The translations under genes were made by a program, and so were the position numbers. DNA of 37,274 bases, from assembly GCA_964468125.1 (NCBI GenBank), contig CAYXVF010000063.1:1-37274 (forward strand), in the 5' to 3' direction. Source of the DNA: CAYXVF01 sp964468125 (GTDB lineage: Bacteria; Myxococcota; XYA12-FULL-58-9; CAYXVF01). Each line of letters begins with the position of its first letter. Position 1 is the first letter of the stretch. Shown here piece after piece: positions 1 through 7,248 of the stretch. Below the pieces are notes generated by a model. That model saw only the letters and a list, made by a program, of their open reading frames with translations, searched no databases and was not told the DNA's origin.

Positions 1-19
1 CTAGCTAGGGCTGGGAAGA

Positions 20-35
20 ATCCGACGCGCCGGAT
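20..35 (-). terminator. weak hairpin just after moeA
   Basis: On the minus strand a 5-bp inverted repeat (ATCCG / CGGAT, 6-nt loop) starts immediately after the moeA stop codon and is followed by a short pyrimidine run. The stem is short, so this is at best a weak intrinsic terminator. Confidence 0.25.
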
Positions 36-1226
36 CTAGGAGCGCCGCAGGTCGAGTACCTCGACCTCTTCGCCCTCCTGCACCTCGCCTTCGCCGACGT
101 CGATGATCGCAAGCCCTTCTACACCGAGCACACTCGTCAGATCGCCCGATCCCTGGCGCGCGTGGGGGACAAAAGTATCGCCGTCGAAGGCGCCGCGAAT
201 GTAGTTTGGTCGCGAGCGCAAGCGCGGGAAGGCGCGACCGAGCGGGGCACGGACGGTGGGGCGCAAGAGCGAGTTGTAGCCGCCGAGCTTTCGGATCGCC
301 GGGCGACCGAAGAGCTCAAAGCCGACGTAGCTCGACACCGGGTTGCCGGGTAGACCGAGGACCGGCACGTTGCCGATCTTCCCGAATGCGAGCGGCTTTC
401 CCGGCTTCATTCGAATCTTGTGAAAACTCACCGGGCCCAAGGCCAGCATCGCCCGTGCGGCGAAATCGTAGTCCCCCACCGACATTCCACCGGTGACCAC
501 GACGAGGTCCGATCCCTTCGCGGCCTCCAGAAAGCCGCGCTCGATCGTCTCCAGGTCGTCGCGCAGGGGCGGATGCTCGCGGCTCGAGGCACCCCATTCG
601 CGTGCCGCGGCGGCGAGCATGGGAACGCTCGAGTTCGTCACCTGACCAAAGGCAGGCTCTGGGCCTGCCTCGATCAGCTCGGCACCGGTCGACACGAAGG
701 ACACCTGCGGGCGTTTGAACACCAGTGGCTCGAGTATTCCTTGGGTCAGGAGATTTGCGAGCTCACCGGCACGCAGGACCTCGCCCGGTCGGATGAGCGT
801 TTGACCGGCGGCGATGTCCTCACCCTGGAGCCGCACGTGCCGTCCTGGTGTTGGCTTTTCGGTGGCGATGAGTCGACCCCGGTCTTCTCTCACGTCCTCC
901 TGCACGATCACCGCGTCAGCGCCCTCTGGCATCGGCCCGCCGGTGAAGATCCGAAAGACCTCGTCCGGACCCATCTTAGGTCTATCTTTGCGACCCGCTG
1001 CGCATTCTCCGATGACATTGAGTTCATAGGGAGGCTCACCCGGAAGTCCGGATGTGCACACCGCGTAGCCGTCCATCGCCGAATTGGCGTAGGACGGCTG
1101 CGGACGGGTTGCGCGGACCTCCTCTGCGGCAACGCGACCCACCGCGTCATGCGCGGCCACGCGTTCCGACGTGAGCGGCTCGAGGCTTTCGAGCACTCGC
1201 CCGAGGGCGTCAGCGACATCCAGCAT
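36..1226 (-). CDS. moeA: molybdopterin molybdotransferase MoeA
   Basis: This 396-residue protein is a standard-length MoeA, the cytoplasmic enzyme that inserts molybdate into adenylylated molybdopterin in the last step of molybdenum cofactor synthesis. Visible family motifs are NSAMDGYAV near residue 48, FTGGPMPEGADAVI near 95, the MoCF-binding motif VVTGGMSVGDYD in the middle domain, MKPGKPLAFG, and GLPGNPVSSYVGFE. The C-terminal MoeA domain IV is present, ending in a short acidic tail. The ATG at 1226 is preceded by a GGAG ribosome binding site about six bases upstream. It is transcribed divergently from the acyl-CoA ligase at 1315, with an 88-bp gap that should hold both promoters. No other molybdenum cofactor gene lies in the window, so its partner genes and client enzymes must be elsewhere. 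Confidence 0.95.
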   Translation of the reverse strand: MLDVADALGRVLESLEPLTSERVAAHDAVGRVAAEEVRATRPQPSYANSAMDGYAVCTSGLPGEPPYELNVIGECAAGRKDRPKMGPDEVFRIFTGGPMPEGADAVIVQEDVREDRGRLIATEKPTPGRHVRLQGEDIAAGQTLIRPGEVLRAGELANLLTQGILEPLVFKRPQVSFVSTGAELIEAGPEPAFGQVTNSSVPMLAAAAREWGASSREHPPLRDDLETIERGFLEAAKGSDLVVVTGGMSVGDYDFAARAMLALGPVSFHKIRMKPGKPLAFGKIGNVPVLGLPGNPVSSYVGFELFGRPAIRKLGGYNSLLRPTVRAPLGRAFPRLRSRPNYIRGAFDGDTFVPHARQGSGDLTSVLGVEGLAIIDVGEGEVQEGEEVEVLDLRRS

Positions 1227-1314
1227 GTAATCTCCAAGGGTTGAAGACTCGACTCATTCGGTCAATCTGTACGTCTGGGGTTTTGGAGGCAAGACGAGCC
1301 AAGGAGCAGCGCAC

Positions 1315-2937
1315 ATGGATTCCACGATGATGACCACACCGCTCACGACTCACCATTTGATCGAGCGGGCGTCAAAGCTGTTTGCACACGCAGAGATCGT
1401 CTCCCGAGCGCCAGACATGTCGCTCGTTCGGCATACGTACGCGGATCTTCACCGAAGGTCTCGCAACCTCGCGCATGCCCTCGAAAGAGCAGGCCTGAAG
1501 AAGGGTGATCGTGTCGCGACGTTGATGTGGAATCACCACGTGCACATGGAAGTCTACTTTGGTGTGCCATTCATCGGCGGCGTTTACCACACCCTGAATC
1601 CTCGGTTGTCGCCGGAGGAAATGAGCTACATCCTCAATCACGCAGAGGACCGATTTGTCATCGTCGACGATACGCTCGTGCCCCTGATCCTGAGGGTCAA
1701 GGACCAGGTGAAGCTCGAGAAGATCATCGTGGTCCGATGGAAGGGTGAAGAGCTGCCCGAAGGCTGCGAAGACTACGAGTCTTTCTCCGGTGCCGACGCG
1801 CCACGAAAGTGGAGCTACCCGGAGGCGGATGAGAACGACCCGGTGGGCATGTGCTACACCTCGGGTACGACGGGCACTCCAAAGGGGGTTGTGTACAGCC
1901 ACCGCTCTCTCGTGCTCCATTCCTTCGCCTCCGCAATCCCCGACGGCCTCGACCTCAGTCAGTCGGACATTCTCTGTCCTGTAGTTCCGATGTTTCACGT
2001 CAACGCCTGGGGTCTTCCGTTTACCTGCACGATGACTGGTACGAAAATCGTGCACCCGGGCCCGCATCTGCAGCCGGAGTCGCTCCTCGACCTCTACGTG
2101 GCGGAGAACGTGAACGTATCGGCGGGCGTACCGACGATCTGGATGGGCATCCTGAAGCTCGTCGAAGCGGAGCCTTCGCGCTGGAAGCTCGCTGACGGCA
2201 TGCGGATGGTGGTTGGGGGCTCGGCAGCGCCCCAATCGATGATCGCGAAGATGGGCGAACATGGAATGCGCGTGGTTCACGCCTGGGGCATGACCGAAAC
2301 CACGCCGCTCGGCACCGTCTCGAATCTCCAGCCGCGTCATGAGACACTCAGTGAAGGAGAGCAGCTCGCCATCCGGGCGAAGCAAGGCATGCCCGTGCCC
2401 TTCGTGGAGCTGCGGATCGTGAACGACGCGGGAGAGGAGCTGCCCTGGGACGGCGAAACCATGGGCAATCTCGAAGCCCGGGGCCCTTGGATCGCCGGCG
2501 CCTATCATGGGGGGGAGCAGGCGGAGAAAAAGTGGACCGCGGACGGTTGGTTCAAGACCGGCGATGTGGTGACCATCGATCCATCGGGCTACATCGAGAT
2601 CACCGATCGGACGAAGGACCTCGTGAAGTCCGGCGGCGAGTGGATCTCGTCGGTCGCGCTCGAAAACGCGCTCATGGGCCATCCGGATATCGCAGAGGCG
2701 GCGGTGATCGCCGTACCACACGAAAAGTGGCAGGAGCGTCCCCTCGCGGTGGTCGTCCCCAAGGAAGGCAGGACCCTCGATCCGGAGGTTCTGAACAGCT
2801 ACCTGCTGGAGCGATTCGAGAAGTTCTGGCTTCCGGATGCCTACGAAGTGCGTGAGGCCTTGCCGCGAGGCGCCACGGGAAAATTCTTGAAGCGGCAGCT
2901 GCGCGAGGAGCTAAAGGACCGGCTCGGCGGGACCTGA
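1315..2937 (+). CDS. AMP-forming medium/long-chain fatty acyl-CoA ligase
   Basis: This 540-residue enzyme of the ANL superfamily (acyl-CoA synthetases) activates a carboxylic acid via an acyl-adenylate and transfers it to CoA. The phosphate-binding loop YTSGTTGTPKG starts at residue 181. The motif HAWGMTETTPLG (A5 region), the hinge motif GWFKTGDV, and the C-terminal catalytic lysine context PRGATGKFLKR are all present. The N-terminal sequence and overall length resemble the AlkK/FadD3-like medium-chain acyl-CoA ligases rather than acetyl-CoA synthetase. Exact chain-length preference cannot be read. AAGGAG lies eight bases before the ATG. It stands alone, with moeA divergent upstream and the decayed ars genes downstream on the same strand. 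It could feed beta-oxidation or supply acyl groups, but no partner gene is adjacent. Confidence 0.9.
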   Translation: MDSTMMTTPLTTHHLIERASKLFAHAEIVSRAPDMSLVRHTYADLHRRSRNLAHALERAGLKKGDRVATLMWNHHVHMEVYFGVPFIGGVYHTLNPRLSPEEMSYILNHAEDRFVIVDDTLVPLILRVKDQVKLEKIIVVRWKGEELPEGCEDYESFSGADAPRKWSYPEADENDPVGMCYTSGTTGTPKGVVYSHRSLVLHSFASAIPDGLDLSQSDILCPVVPMFHVNAWGLPFTCTMTGTKIVHPGPHLQPESLLDLYVAENVNVSAGVPTIWMGILKLVEAEPSRWKLADGMRMVVGGSAAPQSMIAKMGEHGMRVVHAWGMTETTPLGTVSNLQPRHETLSEGEQLAIRAKQGMPVPFVELRIVNDAGEELPWDGETMGNLEARGPWIAGAYHGGEQAEKKWTADGWFKTGDVVTIDPSGYIEITDRTKDLVKSGGEWISSVALENALMGHPDIAEAAVIAVPHEKWQERPLAVVVPKEGRTLDPEVLNSYLLERFEKFWLPDAYEVREALPRGATGKFLKRQLREELKDRLGGT

Positions 2938-2981
2938 GCGCCACGGGCGCGGCGCACCTTGGCGAGTGCTTTCATTAATCG

Positions 2982-2999
2982 TCAATCGGCGATGATTGA
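2982..2999 (+). promoter_or_regulatory. possible relict ArsR operator
   Basis: A perfect inverted repeat TCAATC-N6-GATTGA overlaps the first codons of the arsR remnant. ArsR/SmtB repressors bind short AT-containing dyads of this general type at their own promoters. The position at the head of a decayed ars cluster makes it a plausible fossil autoregulatory site. The operator role is inference. Confidence 0.35.
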
Positions 3000-3323
3000 T
3001 GTTCGCGCGCCTCCAAGCGTGCCCGAAGGGCTCGACCTGCGACCCGTTGAGGGCCCGGAGGCCGATCAGGACCTCGCGCGGCTCGCAAAGGCTCTGGCTC
3101 ACCCCGCTACGGATCCGAATCCCGCGCCTGCTCGCCCGTCGAAATGCCTGTATTTGCTGGAAAACCGTCGGCGCGCTGGATCTCGCGGAGTCCACCTGTC
3201 GCAGCATCTCAAGGTGATGAAAGAGGCGGGACTGGTGCAGGGCGAGATCGACGGTCCCGGGTGTGCTACTGCCTCGCGCCGGCGGCCCTCCGCCGCCTCA
3301 AGGCCCTCGCGGGCGGCCTCTAA
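2992..3323 (+). pseudogene. arsR: decayed arsR (ArsR-family repressor), frameshifted
   Basis: An ArsR/SmtB winged-helix repressor can be read only by changing frame three times. The first frame gives LARLAKALAHP. The second gives RIPRLLARRNACIC, the region carrying the inducer-binding cysteines, and then LDLAEST. The first frame resumes with LSQHLKVMKEAGLVQGEIDGP, the recognition helix and wing. A third frame gives VCYCLAPAALRRLKALAGGL and a TAA at 3321. Read across the shifts, the order is that of a normal arsenite-responsive repressor of roughly 110 residues. As it stands no functional protein can be made. It sits 14 bp before the acr3 remnant, the usual arsR-acr3-arsC order. Sequencing errors are an alternative explanation for the frameshifts. 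Confidence 0.75.
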
Positions 3324-3337
3324 ATCGGAAAAGAGCG

Positions 3338-3812
3338 ATGAAACAACTTTCCACCCTCGACCGCTTCCTCACCCTCTGGATCGCGCTGGCGACGGGGATC
3401 GGGATCGGCTTTGTTGCGCCCGGGATCGTGGAAGCGCTCCAATCGCTTCAGGTCGGCTCGACGAATATTCCGATCGCGATCGGCCTCGTCTTGATGATGT
3501 ATCCGCGCTGGCGAAGGTTCGCTACGAGGAGCTCGGCCGAGTCTTTCGCAATCGTCGCGTGCTCGCACTTCCGCTGGTGCAGAATCGGCTTCTCGGTGTT
3601 CTCTCTGAAAGGCGATACCTTCGTGGCGCTCCCGTTCGATGTGCTGCGCATTGCGGTCCCGCTCTGCCTTTATTTCGTGCTGATGTTCGTCTTCTCCTTC
3701 GTGATGAGCGTGCGCGTCGGCGCGGGATACGAGCAGGCCGCGACACTCTCGTTTACCGCCGCATCGAATAACTTCGAGCTCGCCATCGCCGTGGCGATCG
3801 CGATCGAGGTGA
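3338..3812 (+). pseudogene. acr3: decayed ACR3 arsenite efflux transporter, internal deletion
   Basis: The start (ATG 3338, then MKQLSTLDRFLTLWIALATG) and the first two membrane segments are those of the ACR3 arsenite permease. Near 3498 one base is missing from what should be MYPPLAKVRYEEL, so the next stretch (LAKVRYEELGRVFRN...LVQN) reads in another frame. Then about 170 codons of the normal protein are absent: the text jumps from LVQN straight to FSLKGDTFVALPFDVLRIA. Reading continues through the conserved AASNNFELAIAVAIA block, where the true C-terminus is lost and the sequence fuses in frame to the back half of an arsenate reductase. Intact ACR3 is about 350 residues with ten helices. 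This remnant cannot form a transporter. Confidence 0.85.
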
Positions 3813-4090
3813 TGGACGAGATTGGAATCGACATTCGGTCACAGAGCTCGAAATCCGTGGAGAGCATCGACGGCGAGACCGTCGACGAGGTCATCAACCT
3901 GTGCGCGGAAGAGGTCTGCCCGGTCTGGCTCGGACAGGCCGCGCGGCAGCACTGGCCCATCCCGGACCCGGCGAGCGACGACCCCGACCTGAGCCCGGAG
4001 GACATGCTCGCCCGCTTTCGAACAGCCCGGGATGCGCTGCAAGAGAAGCTCGCCCAACACTTCGAGAGGAATGCCGCCCTGTCGCCCTGA
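3805..4090 (+). pseudogene. arsC: 3' half of thioredoxin-type arsenate reductase, fused to acr3 remnant
   Basis: From about residue EVMDEIGID onward the reading frame matches the C-terminal half of low-molecular-weight-phosphatase-type arsenate reductase: GIDIRSQSSKSV, a VINLCAEE-VCPVW core, HWPIPDPAS with the conserved Asp-Pro, and a final amphipathic helix ending in LAQHFERN. The N-terminal half, including the catalytic CX5R phosphate loop, is missing. The fusion point to acr3 lies in the repeated text GCGATCGCGATCG, so a deletion between short repeats could have made it. The fused frame is open to its TGA at 4088-4090 but lacks every catalytic residue. Confidence 0.8.
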
Positions 4091-4134
4091 GCGGGTCGCC
4101 CGCTTCTGTCGGAGGGACCTCGTACCGTCTGAGA

Positions 4135-4425
4135 GTGATAGAGAAAAACACATCTGGACTGCGCCGATACGCCTACGACGAAGAGACGCGCCTGCTCGAA
4201 GTCGAGTTCCCGCGGGGGGCGGTCTACCACTACTTCGATGTGCCGCCGTCGGTATTTGAGTGGCTCGAAATCGTGCCGGGCAAGGCGCGCTATGTGAATG
4301 AGATCATCGCGCGCAATCACCGCTTCGAGTGCGTCAATGACGGTCGGCCACGCGCCACGGAGAACATCGAAGAAGCGCTTCGCCTCTCCCTCGCCATCGC
4401 GAACGGCATTCCCGTGCGCCGCTAG
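4135..4425 (+). CDS. small KTSC-domain protein
   Basis: This 96-residue reading frame begins at a GTG whose product opens VIEKNTSGLRRYAYDEE. It matches the KTSC domain, a short beta-rich fold found alone or attached to nucleic-acid enzymes: hydrophobic LLEVEF, then GAVYHYFDVPPSVFEWLE, then a basic stretch around GKARYVNEII. The domain's function is not established. The C-terminal 40 residues are a charged helix without recognisable motifs. No strong ribosome binding site precedes the GTG, and the gene starts 44 bases after the arsC remnant, so the start is uncertain. It is intact although surrounded by broken genes. Confidence 0.7.
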   Translation: MIEKNTSGLRRYAYDEETRLLEVEFPRGAVYHYFDVPPSVFEWLEIVPGKARYVNEIIARNHRFECVNDGRPRATENIEEALRLSLAIANGIPVRR

Positions 4426-4445
4426 TCATCCGTGGCTAGGCCTGG

Positions 4446-4793
4446 CTAGGCCAGTCTCTCCGTGAAGCTCGCTTCCTTGAAACCCGTGCTGACCGCGACG
4501 CCGTCGACCTCTAGGAGCGGGCGCTTCAGGAGCATTGCGTCACTGGCGAAGGCATCGATCCAGCGTGCATCTTCCCAGCTCTTCTTCTCCTCGCCGAGCG
4601 CGCGGTAGGAGGCTCCGCTCGTATTGCGCAGGGGCTTGGTGCCCAGGCGCTCGACCCACTCGGCGATCTTCTTCTTGCTCGGGGGGGATTCGCGCAGGTC
4701 GATCCACGCGTAGTCGACGTCGTTCTGGTCGAGCCACTTGCGTGCCTTGCGGCAACTCTCGCAGGTGGGGATTCCGTAGAGCTTCACCTTCAT
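4446..4793 (-). CDS. ArsC/Spx/MgsR-family thioredoxin-fold protein
   Basis: This 115-residue protein has the ArsC-like thioredoxin fold used by Spx, MgsR and YffB proteins. A redox-type CxxC motif (PTCESC, Cys11 and Cys14) lies in the first loop. WIDLRESPPSKKKIAEW follows, and the conserved RPLLEVDGVAVSTGFKE block ends the fold. The glutaredoxin-linked ArsC enzymes have a single catalytic Cys with Arg residues for arsenate, and these are not evident, so arsenate reduction is unlikely. A general redox or stress role is the safer call. The ATG at 4793 is chosen over an upstream in-frame ATG because GAGGAG lies just before it. The stop lies 20 bp from the convergent KTSC gene, in a 10-bp tandem repeat (GGCTAGGCCT, twice). 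Confidence 0.82.
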   Translation of the reverse strand: MKVKLYGIPTCESCRKARKWLDQNDVDYAWIDLRESPPSKKKIAEWVERLGTKPLRNTSGASYRALGEEKKSWEDARWIDAFASDAMLLKRPLLEVDGVAVSTGFKEASFTERLA

Positions 4794-4809
4794 CGTTGCT
4801 CCTCTTTGC

Positions 4810-5326
4810 GTCGTCGAGCCAGCCATAATCGTAGGCGAGGGTTTCGGCGTAGAGACCCCAGCCTCCGATGTAGCCGGTGAAGCCCGCTACTCGTTGAAAG
4901 AGGGGTACGTCAACGGCGAGGTCCGAGCCCGGTTCGCCCAACTCGGCTATGACGCGAATGCGAGCTTCGCTCGACGTAGTCTCGAGCGTCGACTTCGTTT
5001 TCGAGCGGGTGCACCTCAGTCATGAGAAGCTCGAGACCTCGATGCACGCCACCGACGCCCGGTTGGAGGAGATAGACGTGCTCGGCGTACTGGGCGAGCC
5101 GGCGCTGGTCCTCGAGCCACCAGCGATAGGTCTCGGCGACCAGATGCTGCTCCGGGTTCAGGTCCGAATACTCTTCGAGAAGGCCGAGGATCGCGTCCTG
5201 GATTTCGGCGCTTTCGCGCGCGAAGGCGAGGGAGACGTCAACGCTCGGCGACCTCCAAACCCGGAAAACCCCGTTCTCGATGGGCAATTCGCCGACAAGT
5301 TGCGACCCAGAGCTCCGCGTGTACAC
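4810..5326 (-). pseudogene. gutted DUF885-family (peptidase-like) gene
   Basis: On the minus strand the first part (from 5326) reads like the N-terminal region of DUF885 proteins, which are about 550-600-residue putative zinc peptidases: LNPEQHLVAETYRWWLEDQ, then LLQPGVGGVHRGLELLMTEVHPLENE. The frame then breaks around 4930-4985. In another frame comes VAGFTGYIGGWGLYAETLAYD, the block that in the family lies some 300 residues later, after the HExxH-type metal site. The whole centre is missing, and the remnant ends at the start of the ArsC/Spx-like gene. Family assignment rests on these two blocks only and is moderately secure. The fact that it is broken is more certain. Confidence 0.62.
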
Positions 5327-5418
5327 TTTGAGTGCAAGAAGTGTGGCTCCTAAAGGAGTCGCCCCCGCGAGCCCCGAGTGTGGCGCGTTCCGGGAGACAC
5401 CAAGCGGATGAGCGTTGG

Positions 5419-5449
5419 CTTCGCCCGGAGGCGAAGTCCTGCGACAGGA
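5419..5449 (+). promoter_or_regulatory. tandem hairpins in leader of the dpg-type operon
   Basis: Two adjacent stem-loops lie 33 bases before the first gene of the operon. The first has a 7-bp perfect stem (CTTCGCC, CGGA loop, GGCGAAG; 5419-5436). The second is TCCTG-CGA-CAGGA (5437-5449), followed by TTCTCTTC. They could be an attenuator, an mRNA-stabilising leader or chance structure in GC-rich DNA. Confidence 0.25.
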
Positions 5450-5481
5450 TTCTCTTCGGGGGGTCCGTGAAGGGAGCGTTC

Positions 5482-6192
5482 ATGTCAGCGCTGTTGCAGC
5501 GCAGGGACCACGAGGCAGGGGAGGCGGTGCTCGTACTCGCGCTCAACCGACCCGAGCGCTCGAACGCCTACACCCGGGAGTTGCTCGAAGCGTTGGGCGC
5601 GGAATTGGACGGGCTCGCTGATAGCTCTGTGCGCGCCCTCGTTCTCACGGGCGCCGGTGAGCGGGCGTTTTGCGCCGGCGCGGACCTCGATGAGCTCGAA
5701 ACCCATCGTTTTGCTGACGGGTTTTCGCTGCTCAGCCGCACCGTCTTTGACCGCATCGCTTCGCTTCCGATCCTCACTATCGCTGCGATCAACGGCGCAG
5801 CGCGCGGCGGCGGCGTGGAGCTCGCGCTCGCCTGCGACCTCCGGGTCTGCGCGCCGCATGCGACCTTGGGCCTTCCTGAGCTCGACCACGGCCTCCTTCC
5901 CGCGGCAGGCGGCTTGCGGCGACTCCCGACGCTCATTGGCGAAGGGCCCGCGAAACACCTGGTCATGAGCGCCGAGCCGATCGACTCCGAGCGTGCACTC
6001 GCCTGGGGACTCGTGAGTCATCGCGGTCGCGATTTTATGGATCGTGCCCTCCACCTCGCAGCGAAGAGCGCCCAGCGCGACCCGGAGGCGGTCCGCGCGG
6101 CGAAGCTCATGTTCGAGCCCGGCGCTCATGCTCTCGAATCTGTCGCCCAAGCCACTCTCTACGAACGGCGCGCCCGCGGGGGAGAAGACTAG
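5482..6192 (+). CDS. enoyl-CoA hydratase/isomerase family protein, DpgD-like
   Basis: This 236-residue crotonase-fold protein is the first gene of a seven-gene unit. The oxyanion-hole motif INGAARGGGVELALACDL and the second catalytic block GLPELDHGLLPAAGG carry both glutamates of true hydratases (GGGVE and LPE), so it should be catalytically active. Its start is the ATG at 5482, with AGGGAG upstream. In-frame codons further upstream encode no crotonase sequence. The stop is one base before the next gene. Next to a DpgA-type synthase, the best match of role is DpgD, which with DpgB helps DpgA finish aromatisation of the tetraketide to 3,5-dihydroxyphenylacetyl-CoA. On sequence alone a general enoyl-CoA hydratase cannot be excluded, so no symbol is given. 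Confidence 0.85.
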   Translation: MSALLQRRDHEAGEAVLVLALNRPERSNAYTRELLEALGAELDGLADSSVRALVLTGAGERAFCAGADLDELETHRFADGFSLLSRTVFDRIASLPILTIAAINGAARGGGVELALACDLRVCAPHATLGLPELDHGLLPAAGGLRRLPTLIGEGPAKHLVMSAEPIDSERALAWGLVSHRGRDFMDRALHLAAKSAQRDPEAVRAAKLMFEPGAHALESVAQATLYERRARGGED

Positions 6193-6193
6193 A

Positions 6194-7240
6194 ATGACGG
6201 TCGCCCCGCGAATCGTTTCCATCGGAACGGCGAACCCGGCCACTGAGTACACTCAAGAAGAGGTCTTGGATCTGTTCGGTGTCAGCGACCCGAAGGTTCG
6301 CAGGCTCTTCGGCAACGCCCACATCCGGAAGCGCCATCTCTGCCTCCCCCAGCCAGAATCGAATGGTGTATTGCCCTACGAATCGGCAGAGGAGTTGCTT
6401 CAGAAGCATCGCGTCGAAGCGATGCGCCTCGGATGCCGGGCTGTGCTCGACGCGCTCGACCGCGCCGGGGTCAGCCGCGACCAGGTTGGCGCGATCGCTT
6501 GCGTGACAACGACCGGATTTCTCTGCCCCGGCCTCAGTGCGCACATGGTGAAGGAGCTCGGGTTGCCGCGGGACGTGCACCGGGTGGACATCGTTGGGAT
6601 GGGCTGCAACGGCGGATTGAACGGCTTGCAGCCGATGGTGAATTTCTGCGCGCGGGAGCGAGGGCGTATCGCGCTTTTGGTCTGCGTCGAGATTTGCTCC
6701 GCCGCCTACGTCTTCGATGAGAGCATGCGGACATCGGTGGTGAATTCTCTCTTTGGCGACGGTGCTGCGGCGGCGGTGATCAGCGGTGACCCCTCTCACG
6801 GTCGAGGGTTCCAGATCCTCGATTTCGAGTCCGAGATCATCGTCGATGCGATCGATGCGATGCGCTTCGACTTCGAGGACGGCAAGAACTCCTTCTTTCT
6901 CGCCAAGGAGATTCCCTACGTGATCGGGGACCACGTGGAACGTCCGGTCGGCGCCCTCCTGGAACGCAACGACCGGCGCCTTCGCGATGTCGAGCACTGG
7001 GTGGTGCACTCCGGGGGGAAAAAGGTGATCGATGCGATCAGCTATGCTCTCGACCTCAGCTCCCATCAGCTCCGCCACACGGTGTCTGTGCTCCGCGACT
7101 ACGGCAACCTCTCCTCCGGATCGTTCCTGTTTTCTCTCTCTCGCCTATACGAGGAGCGCATGCCCCAAACCGGTGAGGTCGCCTTGATGATGACGATGGG
7201 GCCTGGCTCGACGATCGAGACCAGTCTCGCGATGGGATGA
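6194..7240 (+). CDS. dpgA: type III polyketide synthase, DpgA-like (3,5-dihydroxyphenylacetyl-CoA synthase)
   Basis: This 348-residue thiolase-fold condensing enzyme has the triad of the chalcone-synthase family: Cys138 in DIVGMGCNGGLNG, His272 in WVVHSGGKKVID, and Asn305 in LRDYGNLSSGSFLF. The blocks CVTTTGFLCPGLSAH, SAAYVFDESMRTSVVNSLFGDGAAAA, FDFEDGKNSFFL and MTMGPGSTIE resemble DpgA of glycopeptide-antibiotic clusters more than plant-like chalcone synthases or FabH. DpgA condenses four malonyl-CoA units into 3,5-dihydroxyphenylacetyl-CoA. The presence of two crotonase genes directly on either side, the partners DpgA needs, strongly supports this. No DpgC-type dioxygenase follows, so the aryl-acetyl-CoA rather than dihydroxyphenylglycine is the expected end product. 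The gene starts one base after the previous stop. Confidence 0.88.
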   Translation: MTVAPRIVSIGTANPATEYTQEEVLDLFGVSDPKVRRLFGNAHIRKRHLCLPQPESNGVLPYESAEELLQKHRVEAMRLGCRAVLDALDRAGVSRDQVGAIACVTTTGFLCPGLSAHMVKELGLPRDVHRVDIVGMGCNGGLNGLQPMVNFCARERGRIALLVCVEICSAAYVFDESMRTSVVNSLFGDGAAAAVISGDPSHGRGFQILDFESEIIVDAIDAMRFDFEDGKNSFFLAKEIPYVIGDHVERPVGALLERNDRRLRDVEHWVVHSGGKKVIDAISYALDLSSHQLRHTVSVLRDYGNLSSGSFLFSLSRLYEERMPQTGEVALMMTMGPGSTIETSLAMG

Positions 7241-7248
7241 GGACGGGC

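Noticed and set aside
420..1244. 274-codon plus-strand open frame opposite moeA
   Set aside because: It lies fully antisense to a clear MoeA, has no recognisable motif, and long antisense frames are common in GC-rich coding DNA.
1372..2721. 449-codon minus-strand open frame opposite the acyl-CoA ligase
   Set aside because: Shadow of the ligase gene; His/Arg-rich composition and no family pattern.
4446..4793. Reading this gene as the arsenate reductase of the ars cluster
   Set aside because: It has a CxxC of the Spx/YffB type, is on the other strand, and a different (phosphatase-type) arsC remnant is already present.
6194..7240. FabH (beta-ketoacyl-ACP synthase III)
   Set aside because: The NLSSGSFLF and FDFEDGKNSFFL blocks, the flanking crotonases and the lack of fatty-acid synthesis neighbours favour a DpgA-like type III polyketide synthase.
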